Assembly: GCA_036245805.1 (NCBI GenBank)
Contig: BTRK01000002.1
Coordinates: 22,871,067 to 22,935,066 of the forward strand
Reading direction: 5' to 3'
Origin: Pristionchus mayeri
Taxonomy: Eukaryota > Nematoda > Chromadorea > Rhabditida > Neodiplogasteridae
Length of the DNA stretch: 64,000 nucleotides
Under the pieces are notes generated by a model. That model saw only the letters and a list, made by a program, of their open reading frames with translations. It searched no databases and was not told the origin of the DNA. Made by a program: the position numbers and the translations under genes. Positions 22,066-34,454 of the stretch are shown here, in pieces. The first letter of the stretch is position 1. Every line of letters begins with the position of its first letter.

Positions 22066-23272
22066 TCCGTATAGTCGCATTCACCGCTAATACCCACTAC
22101 GAATGTGACTAATTTTCAGAATCTAGTAAACTCATTGCATACGAATGTGCCATAAAGAACATTAACCGACGGCAACGATGAGACTCTCGGTAGTTACAGC
22201 ATGGACAAATAACCACACGCATATCGCAGCACATTTAGACTCTTAGCCTTCCTCAAGTTCCTTTATCCAAGAACAGTATTCAGTATTGAGTTAGCACTTT
22301 CCGAAACAAAAGAACCAGTACACAGTACATGATCTGCGTCATGAAAAAGATAACCACACAACCAAATAATCTACAATAAATCATGAGTTAGCAGATGTGT
22401 TGTAGCATACGGAAGAATCGGAATATTGATCTGTATTGGATGCGAGGCACATAGAAAGGAGTGATGAGGGAAGGGGTTGGAATCGATTGGTCTACTAGGG
22501 AAAGGCTTGCTGTGGGCGAAGGCGTTAGATTGTGGATAGATTGATTATGAAAAGAGTGCGAGGTAAATGTACAAATAGGTCTGAAGAGGCAGAAATCTAT
22601 AGTCTGAAATGATCAATAAGGCAGACTAGGGAGCTTACACAATACTCTGGTAAGTTATGAATCAGACAGTCGATTTCAGATACTAAACCGATGGGAAAGT
22701 ATACAGGGTCGATCGAAAGATCTACCAGATGAAATTAAACATCTATCACTATCTACTTAGTTATACTACACAATCGAAAAATCAGAAAAGATAACAACAA
22801 ACATATACTATCGTACTACATTTCGCTGTTTCTAAAATGGAAACTGCAAGGGATAGAACGCACAGACATACTTACAGGAAGCATTAAGAAAGGGACACAT
22901 TGAAATAACCCATCTTTCCGGTATTGATAAGCGTAATTCACAATGAAATTTCTCGTCTGAGACTCAGAGGGCGAAGAAAGGGAATTGGAAAACGTTAGAA
23001 CTACCAACAAATTTTCCATAAATACAGAGAACAAATCGTGACAGTTACCAATACATACACCACAGACCATACGATATGTCAATTGCATACATTACGTAGG
23101 CAGAAAGATCGATCGATTTATGAGTCAATTTGAGGGGAGAGATGAGTAAGGTATGTCATGTTAGCAGTCAGTAAGGGGCGAGGGTAGATCTGGTCAGGGA
23201 GCATATTGAAGGGCAAGAGGAGGGACTTGATTGAGAGTGGGCGGGGTCTAGCAGCAGATTCAGCTGCGGTCC
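22066..23272. other. Intergenic interval with no supported gene
   Basis: AT-rich sequence downstream of the two convergent genes. No exon chain, RNA gene or clear repeat was seen; only short shadow reading frames occur. Confidence 0.5.
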
Positions 23273-26200
23273 TCACAACGAATGGAGGAGATACACGACC
23301 AGCTCATACGTGCCCATCGTGATAGCAGTGTTAGGCACTGTTCGCATGAGCTGAAATCGGAAGATGTATACAAGATGAGCGAGATTGAAGAGAAGAAAGC
23401 AGAAATGATGCAACCAAGGGAGTCTTCATAACTCATTGTGACTCCTCCTTCCTGTCTACTGACCTGAACACTGAGTCCTCGGTACATGCTGGGCACTCCC
23501 TCCTTGTACAATTGGAAGAGAGTGGAGAAGAAACCACGAGAGGCCGATCCCTCCTCACGGAGTCGTGTTCGAACTACTTCTGCAATTACAATATTAAGGA
23601 TTATGAAGACGGTATAAATATATATATATATATATAATCAATATAATACAAATTAAACAGTATAATTAAGCATTTCGAATGGGCATGGGTATAACGCAAT
23701 GAATTCGACCGACCGTGGGGATATGCAGCTACGCAGGCGACAAATTTGGCGATGCCACCAGCCACCATGAAGTTGACGAAGTCACTTAGAAGGAGACAAT
23801 CATCACTATACTCTCTACCGATGATCCAATAGCATGCATGAGGAATACACTTGAGAATCATCATCACACATCATCACAAATTATTAATATAAATATGAGC
23901 TCACATGTTCTTCCTCTCCTCGTCATCTCCATTACTGCGTCTGAGAAGGGACTGAAAAAAATAATTTTTATGAGTGATTAAAGAATTGCAAATAGGGAAA
24001 TGAAGAACATACCTGTCTGAGATATTCATAGAGCACGAATTGGATGACAGTCTCTGAGATTCCAGCGTACGATGCAGTCACTCCCTGCAAACAACTTACT
24101 TTAGGAAGGATGGAATAATTACAGTTTGAAAGTTGAACATGTGTACAGATTTTCCGTATACAACCACAGCAACTCCCTCGCACCCGATAGAATCCTCGAA
24201 TTCCTTCCCTCTCGTAAACTCGTCGCACCATAGCCAGTACGCCCATACGACTGCCCTGAAATACCAATTTAAATCGTAGCACTAGGTATGCCCCATTTTC
24301 ATATATCAAGGCACGACTAAATATTCCTAATTATTGGAATAGATATGAATATGATGGCAGAATTCCATTTTATGTTACAAGCTGAAATTGCCGCGAAATC
24401 GTGGGCAATAAGAACGTCTTTGTCCATTCTGCCCTCGAGTCAATTAAATCTCGACCATTCCATTCCCCACCTGCAGCAACTGCAGTCGAGTCTTCACGAG
24501 CCACACAGGATTGACAGCTGTAGCACTCACGAAGCCTACAAACATGTCAATAAACATATAATTCTATTTTAAACGCTAACTGCATTCCAACGTCTCGTGT
24601 CTACCCTACTTTACTGTGGAAGTCACGTTTTTCGTCTACTCATTCTTCTCTTATCGTCCGTTCTCCTCACCCCTCCCCTCTCTCTCTACCCTCCTTTCCT
24701 CTGCAGTGTCCACATGTTCTCCACGTGCTTCCCTCTACCCCACAACAACAGCTCGTGATCAGAAGGGGAAGGCGATTGAATGCTAGGGGAGGCGCCATCA
24801 CTCTTCTCCTCTGCTCATCCCTTTCCCCTTCCCTATCTCATCCAACCCACTCTTCTAAAGAACGCGAATACGACCCACATACTCAACAACAGTTTGGTAC
24901 GGGTACATCAAGACCACAAAGTACCGGCTTGATATAACAGCCAATAGAAAGCAATATTCAGCATAAGAAAATGTCATGAGAATGAGGCGGACTCGACTCT
25001 TCTCACCAGCAGAGGCAGCACTCAGCATGTGGATGAAGGCTGAATTTGGAACGAAGAAATCAGAGTCGTTCCAAAATCGCTTAGACGATGAGTAAGTGTA
25101 GAAATAGACAGCTCTGAAAAAAATAAAAAATAAAACAAAATATCTTTATCGTTGCATCATAATATTTGGAGATTATTCAGACACGCATATTTTATTCTAC
25201 AATTATTGTAAATATTGTTGCCATCCTCATCCAAACTCACTTGGCGGGTGCGACTCCGATGAGATTTGGCACGAGTCCCTTGTACAGTGCAGGAAAACCC
25301 TCCGATTTCACGATGCTCCTGAAAATGATTAGAGTCAGTCTTGCTCTGAAATAGTACAATTATTCTAAAAATAAATCATGTAAATAAGGCAACAACTGAC
25401 GTAAAATGCTTGAAGACGACGAATCGGGAGGGGGCAACTCCGCCCTTCCCGTGCACTCCTCCCCCTGTCGCAGCTGCTGCAGATCGGAAGAGAGCCACTG
25501 TTGTTACCGAGGGAGACAGTCGAGACTGCGCTGCTAGTTGTCGAAGGGAAGTATTAGCCAGGATGTGCTTGTATGACTGCATACGGGTCTGCAACAACCA
25601 TTGTCTATAGATGGATGAAGATTGCATCGTGTTGCATCATTCAAAATGCAAGTGCTCAGTCCATCTCCAATGCTTCCCCTCCTCTCTTCATTTCTTCCTC
25701 ACCTGTTGACTGCCCGATCCAACTCCAGCCGGTCCATTTCCATTGGGAGGAACACCAGACGACGTCGAAGGCCCTCCTCCATTGGAATGGGCAATGCCTC
25801 TCGCACTCTGCATCCGTGTCTTCACCACCTCCAGTGGACATGTAATCGCCGTGCCTAAATAACATATGAGGGCGTTTGCCGAAGATTCGATCAGAGCAAA
25901 AAACACAGCAAAAAAGTCCATTTTCCAATTTTGAGTGATTTGGGGTTATCGATGGCGCTGAAGAAGATAGGCATACTCATTTTGTACGTAGAGCTTCCGT
26001 TTTCTCCAGACGACGTTGCGTCGATTTCACATTTTGAGGCTTTCCACAGCTCAATTGAGCGCTAAAATTATTGGAACAAGTTTTCTGGGGTGAAATTTTA
26101 TGGCGAACACGCCTGTGTATTTGAATTATCATATTTTTCTAATTAAAAAATTAAAAATTCAACTTTTCGCTCCATCAAAAGCGAGCTAAGCAAATATATG

Positions 26201-27093
26201 GATGGAACCGCCGTGACGAGAGGATTTCAAGCATGTAATTTCATCTAATTACGACATCAAACTTTTGAGAAAACTAAAAATAACTGCGCTCAAAACAGAT
26301 GAAAACGCGAGGTTGGACGAGACAATGCACTGAAACTGCCAGGGGGCGTGGGATAGAGGCAGAGGAGGGGACTGCCAGAGGGTCTGAGGTCAAGTGAAGG
26401 AGGAAGATCGGACGATAACACTGCAAATTAGGTTCAAACGGAGCACTATTTGCAACATTTCTCAAAAGTTTGATGTCGTATTTAGATGAAATTGAATACT
26501 TGAAATCCTCTCGTCACGGCGGTTCCATCCATGTATTTGCTAAGCTCGCTTTTGATGGAGCGAAAAGTTGAATTTTTAAGTTTTTAATTAGAAAAATATG
26601 ATATATGAAATACACCGGCGTATTCGCCATAAAATTCCACCCCAGAAAACTTATTCCACTAATTTTAGCGCCCAATTGAGCTGTGGAAAGCCTCAAAATG
26701 TGAAATCGACGCAACGTGTCTGGAGAAAACGGAAGCTCTACGTACAAAATGAGTATGCCTATCTTCTTCAGCGCCATCGATAACCCCAAATCACTCAAAA
26801 TTGGAAAATGGACTTTGTTTGCTGTGCCAAAATATTTCGGATCTGCTCGACTTTTAGGCAAACGCTCTCACATGTTGTTATTCATTCGAGTAATAATCAC
26901 AATAGTCAGTTTTTTGCGACATAAAATATAGGATTATAAATCAAATCCCCTGTGTCAGTGGTGTCTCCTGTTTACCACGAGAGCCTGCCTTTCAACTTCC
27001 TCCAACCATGAGTTCCCATCCTCCTCTTGGCTCACCTGCAGTTCCTCCAACCGCTCCTCCAATGAAGTGGATCACCGCCTCTCTGTCCGCCAT
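23273..27093 (-). CDS. Mitochondrial pyrimidine-nucleotide carrier (SLC25A33/36-like)
   Basis: About twelve exons encode a six-helix mitochondrial carrier. Exon 1 (MADREAVIHFIGGAVGGTA) joins GTAITCPLEVVKTRMQS, the first PxxxxK/R signature. RFVVFKHFT, IVKSEGFPALYKGLVPNLIG, then ATAVNPVWLVKTRLQLQ (second signature) and a third repeat with YREGI-like EREGIRGFYRG follow, with ASYAGISETVIQFVLYEYL, AGGIAKFVACVAAYPHEVVRTRLREEG (read across a splice; third signature PHEVVRTRLRE) and the end NTAITMGTYELVVYLLHSL. The Trp in PVWLVKTRLQLQ and the long Gly/Ser/Asn insert after the first signature are typical of SLC25A33/36 carriers, which import pyrimidine nucleotides into the matrix. The first intron contains a large foldback element that reaches close to the exon 2 acceptor. 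Confidence 0.87.
25862..26880. mobile_element. Foldback element with about 370-nt arms
   Basis: Left arm about 25907-26272 and right arm about 26453-26828 are reverse complements with roughly 5% differences (for example GATGGCGCTGAAGAAGATAG on the left and CTATCTTCTTCAGCGCCATC on the right). They flank a 180-nt spacer. Weaker similarity extends outward to about 25862 and 26880 (GAGGGCGTTTGCC / GGCAAACGCTCTC). It has no coding capacity. The left end lies within about 6 bp of the splice acceptor for exon 2 of the carrier gene. Confidence 0.85.
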
Positions 27094-28815
27094 TGTGCTG
27101 AAATGATTGGAAAATGAGGGGATAGGAAAGGGAGGGGAGATGCGAGGAGGGAGAAGGACCAGAGAGGACAGAGAGGGTGAGAATGCATTGCACTTACGAA
27201 ATTATCTCAAACGTGGGAAGAGAGGTAATCACATTGCCACTATTCATAATCAATCGATAGTCATATTTCCACGCGCTACTCTAGTTTGCGTCCATCACCA
27301 ATCTGTGGTCATAGTATATCTGCTTCTGACTGAGGCAGAGATCAGAGGGACCAAGAAGAGACTGCAGAGAGAGCGACAAATGTTTGTTGCCTGCCTCCCC
27401 TCCAACCTCATCTTGCTCCTCTTCTTCCTCTCTCACCTTGCATCTCCTCTCTCTTCACCACTCGTGCAGAGAAGGGACAGCATTTTGCTCTCTATCAACT
27501 ATTTTAATGATCAAGGGCGCATTCATTTCATGTGAACCTCTGACATTCAATAAATTATAACCAAGAGGAAATTATTAAAATCAGCGAAATCTCTTCGAAT
27601 GCAAAGAACAACAAAATGGCCGCTTCTTTTCTTGGAAAGTGCACTCATTCTCATACACTACCAAAGAAAGACAACAACAAGGAAGGGGATAGGAATAGGA
27701 GGGGAAAAAAGAAGAGAGGGAAGAGAAGTGAAAGAGTCGACAGTCGACCTGCTACCTTCCACAGCCAAAATATATAGTGCAACAGACAGGCACCTGCATC
27801 CATACAACATCACCAACATATTTTCAAGGACCTTTGAGATTGAATAAGATGTGCGCATTTCCGAATACTTGAATATCGAAATGCATATTTCAAATATGAG
27901 ATTCTTGTTATTCCCGATTGTATCTAACCTTTGGTGTCTATGTGGCACCAAAACGAATGGAGTGAGTAGTAACGGACGGGAATGCCGCTCGAAAGAACGC
28001 GCGCGCCCCCCAGAAACAGAGGCAGATGATGAGTTATTGAAATATAAATAGAAAGAGCCAACAACATCGTCCCTTTCCGTGCTATCCTCACGTGAGATGC
28101 ACACAAACCGTTATTTTGATAGAGAATCGGGGAAGGAAAAGAAAGAAAAACTAACAAGTGTACAGCTTCGTTTTCCTGATCGAGTCCGACAGAAAATGTC
28201 GACAGAGCGATTATAAAGGTAAAACCGCGCACTGATAGAATATCTTCGTGAATTCGGAATAAGGATAACCAAATATGCTTCGAATCTCAAATGGAGAGGA
28301 AAAGGGATAGTGTAGACAATTGTTACTATTCTAAAATATATATTATCAAACACCACCAAAAACCTTAGCTTCCCTAAGATATCCAAATGTTTTCTCTGCT
28401 GGCTAGCATGTGCTGTGATATTTAGTCACCTCATGCTCTTTTCCATCACTATAGAGTATGAGTATCATCCAAATGCTTCGAGGAGTCAGCGAACGGAGAG
28501 TGAACTAGTTGATAAGTGTCGAAGTGGAATGAGTGATATCAAGGGGAAAGACGAAGAACAGGCGGAGATGGAGAGAGGGGGAGAAGAGTTACTGATAGAG
28601 CAGAGATGAAGCGATAGAAGAGGAGAGGGGTACACGGTTCACATTCAGTTGATCACGTGAATGATAAACACTGAAGGATGCAACTGGTTCCCATCTGTGA
28701 ATTAGATAGTCACGAGGTAGGATCCAAAGTCTCTCGGGTGCATCAATGACCACCGATCAAACTTCACTAATATCAAAGCAGTGATCGACAATGATATTTA
28801 CACAGGTTTTCAAAA
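27094..28815. other. Intergenic interval with no supported gene
   Basis: Presumed promoter of the carrier gene and AT-rich DNA. A short GC-rich GCGCGCGCCCCCC word occurs near 28.0 kb. No exon chain was supported on either strand. Confidence 0.5.
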
Positions 28816-28817
28816 TA

Positions 28818-30067
28818 TCAGGTTGGCATGAAAGTCTTTGTCACTTTTTCAAAACTTTATTTCTTTGAGGAAACAATATCATGAGTTCAATTATAATTGC
28901 CCACTTTATTGACAATACGTGCCCAATATACCTGCAATTTATGGATCCCCTCCCTTTAGAACCGGACTGGGTGTGAATGAAAGTATTGCTCGAGTTCAAC
29001 CTCGAGACTTCCACGTGAATTGAAGGCCCTACCTCAAACGGCATGGGTCAGGTCGGCAAAAAGCCACTAATCGGAAGGGGCCAAGTCAGGAGAATACGGG
29101 GGGTAAGGGAGAACCATCCGTCCATATCCAGCCAGTTCCTGCTTGACTTGATTGGAGTCCTGGGGACGGGGGTCATTTTGCTGATTATACACTTTCTTGT
29201 CCTTCAGCATTGAACGATCGACTTCAATCTTCAAATTCTGTAATTGTGAGACGTACTTGGCCCCGGTGATTGTTATGCCTTCAGGTAGTAGCTCCGAGTA
29301 GATCATGCCATCCACTCCACACAACATAGAAAAACGTATTTTTCTTGAGGTGCAGGTCATGTTTGGGGATACCCTGTGGAATCTCTCCTTCTCCAACCCA
29401 CTCGGCTCTAATGTGGTTGTTATCGTAGAGGACTCACTTCTCATTCCCCGTTATGAGCCGTTCCAGCCATCGATCCCCACTTCGGAGAATGAGGAAAATA
29501 TTGGAATCATCGACTCGAAGGTCATTTCTGGCTTAGATCAGATCATGGGATTTTAATCGACCGATTAATTTCCTCATTCCAAGATATCTCAATCCTTCTT
29601 TGACAGTGCAATGGTGGACTCTAAGTGCAAAAGTCATTTCACGGGCATTTTGAAATGGGCTCGTTTAAGCAGCTTTCTACAAAGTCTCAAAATGTATCAA
29701 ACGCGGTCTCCCAGATCGATCATCATCATAGAGGGAAAAGTCGTCTTCTTCGGAGAGATGGATCCAATTCCTGCAGGCGTTGTAGAGGGGGCATGTGTGT
29801 GATAAACATTCTTCAGTAGGGTCTCCGAATCCTTCATCGTGGTGTAGGATAGAGAGAGGCAAAGCAGAACATGTCGGACGTGAGTGGCACCAGTAACATA
29901 CATCGTTGTTCTACTAGAGCTTGATTGAAGGAAAAGGAATGGGAAGTTGTTTACTATAAAGGCCAATCACTGACTGTTATTCACTAGGAACGAGGCAACA
30001 CCAAAGGGCATTTGCGGCGAGCAGTGTAAAAACAAAACCAGTGACAAAGACTTTCATGCCAACCTAA
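28818..30067 (-). mobile_element. Mariner-family transposon with broken transposase
   Basis: About 1250 bp bounded by inverted repeats (left TCAGGTTGGCATGAAAGTCT, right end reading TTAGGTTGGCATGAAAGTCT on the minus strand), flanked by TA on both sides as expected for Tc1/mariner. The minus strand carries transposase pieces: an N-terminal helix-turn-helix region with RSGRPRLI near 29.7 kb and the catalytic region near 29.1-29.4 kb with VDGMIYSELLP, YNQQNDPRPQDSNQVKQEL and PYPPYSPDLAPSD. The first is normally HQDNARPH; here the Asp remains in altered context. The pieces lie in different frames with stops between, so the copy is inactive. Confidence 0.88.
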
Positions 30068-32143
30068 TATAAGCAAACATCTATTCCTATTAGTACATTA
30101 TACGTCAATCGACGAAATATCGAGCAGTGTTCAACAGCTGATGACACTGGAAACTCGAATGCGAGGGCTCGGGGCCTTGTTGACAAAAGAAATCTCGACG
30201 CGAATCACCCTCAAAATGCGAAGTGCACAAGAGACCAAACCTCCATTGATTGCCCGTTTGTCGACGTCAGATTACATCTGGAATTCATCTGGCTGATAAT
30301 AGCGCCAAGCGCGAGAGATAGATCCTATGATAAGAGCTTATACAACAATTACGGATTCCATAAAAATATTAAAAATTCGGAAAAGCCATGGTGATACCTC
30401 GCTCTCAATTCATGACACATCACATTAGACCAAGGGTGGACATTCTGATCGCCTGGTTCGATCATCATTTGATCTCACGCGCACTGACTCCCCTCTATCG
30501 TCCGAGAATAACAATGGCATCGAGTGCAAACTCGCCCTTGTCCCCCATCACTCCATCGAAAACAGCACCGACCACGCGCCTTCTTTCTCATCTATCCTCA
30601 GCCCGCTCTAACCGATCAACACTCTCCAGCTCTCTCCATTCAGCTTTGAAGGAGATTCAATGAACAAGAGATAGAGAGTGATCAATGCATTTCCTTGCGA
30701 CCTTGGGAATTAAGCAACCCTCGGGTCACTCATCCTCAGCAAACACGTGCTTGCTAGACTACGAACATATTTCCACGTGGTTCGTTCACGATAGAGCAAA
30801 GTAAATCACATGGCAAACATGTTATATACTTAGGTGAACGTCCCGACCATGATAGGCAGGGCGGGGAGTCAAAAACTCATAAAATCGATTTCTATCAGAA
30901 TTTAAGACTTTCGGACGTTTACATCGTAAAAACCTAACTGACCTTGTTTCATATGCATATTTGATCGGCATTGGCAAAATGATGTTGATCAAATTACAAA
31001 TTCTTTTGTCAAAAATGATTTTAAAATAGCATGAAAAGCGAGTGAGCGATTTTTAAGATCCAAAAGATATCTAAGGACGATTTTTGAATATGTTTGATTT
31101 GTTGACCCTATAGCCCTGATAGTTGGTGGCAACGACAAGAGAGGACAACGCTTATGTGTGTGTGTAAAGTGAACGAAGAGAGGTCGAGTAGGGGATGCAA
31201 CGTGTACGAATGTAAAGGACGCAAAATTTGTTCGTTCTCTAAAGCCGGTCTGCTTCTTATCGATGAGTCCCTCTCAATTGAAATGAAAGTGAAAGTCGAC
31301 TGATACACTTTGGAATCTTCGCGAACCACAGAGCTATACGAAAAGAGTAGAACACGTGAATGCCTTTGCTGAACGCATGATTGAACAGCGAGAATAAAGA
31401 GAGAGAAATCACATCACCAATCGAGAGGACTATTATTTACATAGATAGCCACTATGCAACATCTGCATAAAACAATTCTTCCAAAGTCTCGCACAATAAT
31501 GAACAATTACTAGTGGAATGCGAACCTCGTTGGGTGATATCACGGAGGACGTTTCCTGCGCACTCGAATTATCAAGCGATGACGACTACTGAAACATAAG
31601 CTAATGAATAGTTCCTTACAAGCCGATTAAAAGTATTCAAGGAGAATGCATACTATTTATATTTTGAACTGGGTAACTACGAACCTCTTCATAAACGGTA
31701 CCAGCTGCACGAGGACTAATAGTTGCGCCAGATCAAATCGGCGCTTCCGGACGGAAATGAAATTACGACGGCACCTGAAATATAAATTGTTTTGAGCACA
31801 TTTTATTCCGCCACACTGCAATCCTTGCCCAGACAAACACATCGAGATAAATTATTACCTAGACTGCATCCTAAGGCATAAAAATAACCATTTGATAAGC
31901 AAAAGAATAGGAAAAATCGATAATCTTTTAAAAATTTTGGAACAAGCACCGAAAGGCCGCTAGCCGCTTGAAGTATACTGTAATTTACAGATTTAATGGC
32001 ACACTATAACAACAACAGAAACTGATTTTTTGTTACAGTAATCAGCAATAATATTAATTCCATTTCTCCGATTTTTCATTTAGAATATCAGTCATATCAG
32101 TTTTCCAACCATTGTCTACTCTTCTCGTTTCTGGAATGTGATC
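30068..32143. other. Intergenic interval; one possible 49-codon ORF
   Basis: No exon chain was supported. A Ser/Thr/Pro-rich 49-codon frame on the plus strand at 30514-30663 (MASSANSPLSPITPSKTAP...SALKEIQ) has coding-like composition and an in-frame stop, and could be a small gene or first exon, but nothing else joins it. The rest is AT-rich. Confidence 0.35.
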
Positions 32144-32651
32144 ATGCCATACTGGCCATCTATATCTGCCGATCGAATATTCTACAATGCAGGAATCAGA
32201 GAAGTCTGGCTAAGTTCTAATTAGCGCACACTGGCACCTTACAGATTGTAAATACAAGTGAAAAATTGACCGTGACCATCGACGTCTCTCAATTCAAACC
32301 CAATGAGCTAGAGGTGAACTATTCACTAGACTCTTAAAAGAAGGATAGAGTTGCACTAGATTACAATCGATTACTAGGTGAATGTGACTGGCAGAGTGCT
32401 CACTGCCTCTGGCAAGCACGAGGAACGATCGGATGAGCACGGATCGATCTCTCGGTATCTACCGTACTCCCTCGTGTCTATTGTTTCTCTCTAGATCGTT
32501 CTCTCGCAAGTACACCCTTCCCGGTGATGTGGACCTGGAGCAGATTCACTCGAAGGTCGTCGATGGCAAATTGATGATAGAAGCAGCCAAAGTCGGCCAG
32601 ACCAGAACGAAAGCCATCCCCATCTCAGTGTCAGAAGGATCCGACAGATAA
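32144..32651 (+). CDS. Small heat-shock protein (HSP20/alpha-crystallin family)
   Basis: Exons at 32144-, about 32246-32317, about 32380-32440 and about 32494-32651 join into a protein of about 110 residues. A short N-terminus (MPYWPSISADRIFYNAG) is followed by the alpha-crystallin domain: IVNTSEKLTVTIDVSQFKPN, VNVTGRVLTASGKHEERSDE, then SFSRKYTLPGDVDLEQIHSK and GKLMIEAAK. The tail ISVSEGSDR follows an I-x-I-like AIPISV motif, which in sHSPs docks subunits. DVSQFKP and the RxFxRxYxLP motif are family hallmarks. The short N-terminus resembles the nematode HSP-12/HSP-16 groups. These ATP-independent chaperones bind unfolding proteins in the cytosol. The first donor (GAA|GTCTGG) is weak, so the first junction is uncertain. 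A membrane protein gene follows about 270 bp downstream. Confidence 0.8.
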
Positions 32652-32920
32652 GACAACGACTATCTGATAAACACTCTTACTACCAACTCTGTCGCGACGC
32701 AGTCTAGAATATACTTTAATTTGATTAAAACGGACATCCATCTAATTTCACTCGATCATTCTCTTCTCGTGTGGTCTCCTCGCCATGTGTTTTGCTGAGA
32801 TAGGAGAATACGCCAATGAAGGGTACCTCACACTATCCCTTTCTCACTTACAGTACCCCTCAGATATACCGTATTCTGCGACAACATCCATGCAGTAATC
32901 GCTTGCTGGTGTTTCATAGT

Positions 32921-33663
32921 ATGCTCAAAAGTGTAATCAGAGATCAAAGGTCATTCTTCAGCTCTTCGACTTCTTCTTCATCTTCGCTCAGTTCGGTCTC
33001 TTCTTCCTACTGCCAGAGAAGCATTCGGCAAGCTGACTCACGGATCACCCCCACTGACTACCATACTCTTCTCAGGAAGGACACTTTGCCGAGTATGCAC
33101 GCTATGCCGAGTGGGCACTGCTAGGATGGATGACTCTCTCGGCCCTTCTCTTCGTCACTGGACCCATAGGACTGGGCTACGAGAAAAAGTCGTTCCCCCA
33201 CCGTACTCCACCAGGCAAATGCGCTTTCCAGTCGATTCTTCTGCATCTACAAATGGCGAGTCTTCCTAAGCATGTTCCGAGCACTGGTAGGTCACCGCCC
33301 TCTCCTTTCATCACTAGTATTCACTACCACCCTCTTCAGATATCCTTGAGCTTCTACGCCTGGCGCGTTCGCATTATTCTGAGTGCACTCTGGGCATATG
33401 GTCAGTCTGCTCATCCTATCATTCATATTGTACTTCTACGAAAGATCATTCTTCCAGGTTTCGTCACGTATGCAATTGGATTCCACGTTTGCCGCTACAC
33501 TCATCACTACATCAAGGACCATTACCGGTGCGGGCATGGGCAATCAAAAGATCAAAGATCATTCAGGGGCTATGATGACGTCGATCCGGCTACTGTAGCG
33601 GAGTTCGAGAGAGTCATGCAAGAAGCTATCGATGCAGCCAACAAACCCAAGAAGAAAAAGTGA
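32921..33663 (+). CDS. Multi-pass membrane protein, unrecognised (5' end unresolved)
   Basis: Exon pieces give a small polytopic protein: a hydrophobic segment with VILQLFDFFFIFAQFGLFFL (about 32.94-33.03 kb), EGHFAEYARYAEWALLGWMT followed by LSALLFVTGPIGLGYEKKSF, and a helix with SFYAWRVRIILSALWAYG joined to FVTYAIGFHVCRYTHHYIKD. The polar tail VDPATVAEFERVMQEAIDAA ends in a lysine cluster KPKKKK, which could be an ER-retrieval type signal (inference). The first junction may use a GC donor (gcaagc). I do not recognise the family. It is on the same strand about 270 bp after the small heat-shock gene. The true start is not found and the third helix is read in uncertain frame. Confidence 0.5.
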
Positions 33664-34454
33664 GAGCGGGCGAATGGAAAATGAAGAGAGAATGATGTTT
33701 CTCCTCCCAGACTTCCGAATGAGTCTCTCAAGAGATCAAGTTCCATTCCTTCTGGCAAAGAAGAAGGGAAGAAACAGTAGTCCCCATCTACGGGAAACCT
33801 TCCAACAATCATAACAGATAATTCATAAACGAATTTTACGTCACATGGCTCAAACTATCCACTTGGCACCTAACACTTTATCGACGCGATTGAACAACAC
33901 ACATAGTGGAATTCAATTGATGATACGAGGGTACCGTAGCCTACCAGTGGCACACAATCTCAACGAATTTGAAAGAAAACTAGATACGATAAGTATTGAT
34001 AAGAAGGGGGGAAATGCGAAACTATAACAGATGTCCAACCCAAATGTGTGCATAGCAAGACATTGAATGCGGTGATCCAGAAGAGAGACTACGGTACTCC
34101 CAACGGTCGAACTCAGTATCATATGGCGATTAAGAAGGATTCGAATGGCAATCGACAATTCAGAGAAAACCGGATACTATAACAGCTGCATCAATCGATA
34201 CAAAACATCTAAAACGCACCATTCGAGTAATAAGAAAACAAGAAAAGGACATTATCTAAAGTAATCTCTACCTTTGCACTATGTTGATATTGAACTGCGA
34301 GAGGGAGTAAACTGAAGGGGAGACGGTCCCTGAATTGGGTCTGCGTGTCACAATCATCGGGAAGAAGTGGAACAACAGCTGATAACGAGCTACAATCAGA
34401 ATGGGTGCCTATGGATGGAAGGGGAGAGGGTACCCTCTCCTCAGGGAGGATTGT

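Noticed and set aside
27658..28104. 148-codon minus-strand ORF
   Set aside because: Low-complexity with no recognisable domain and no neighbouring exons in phase.
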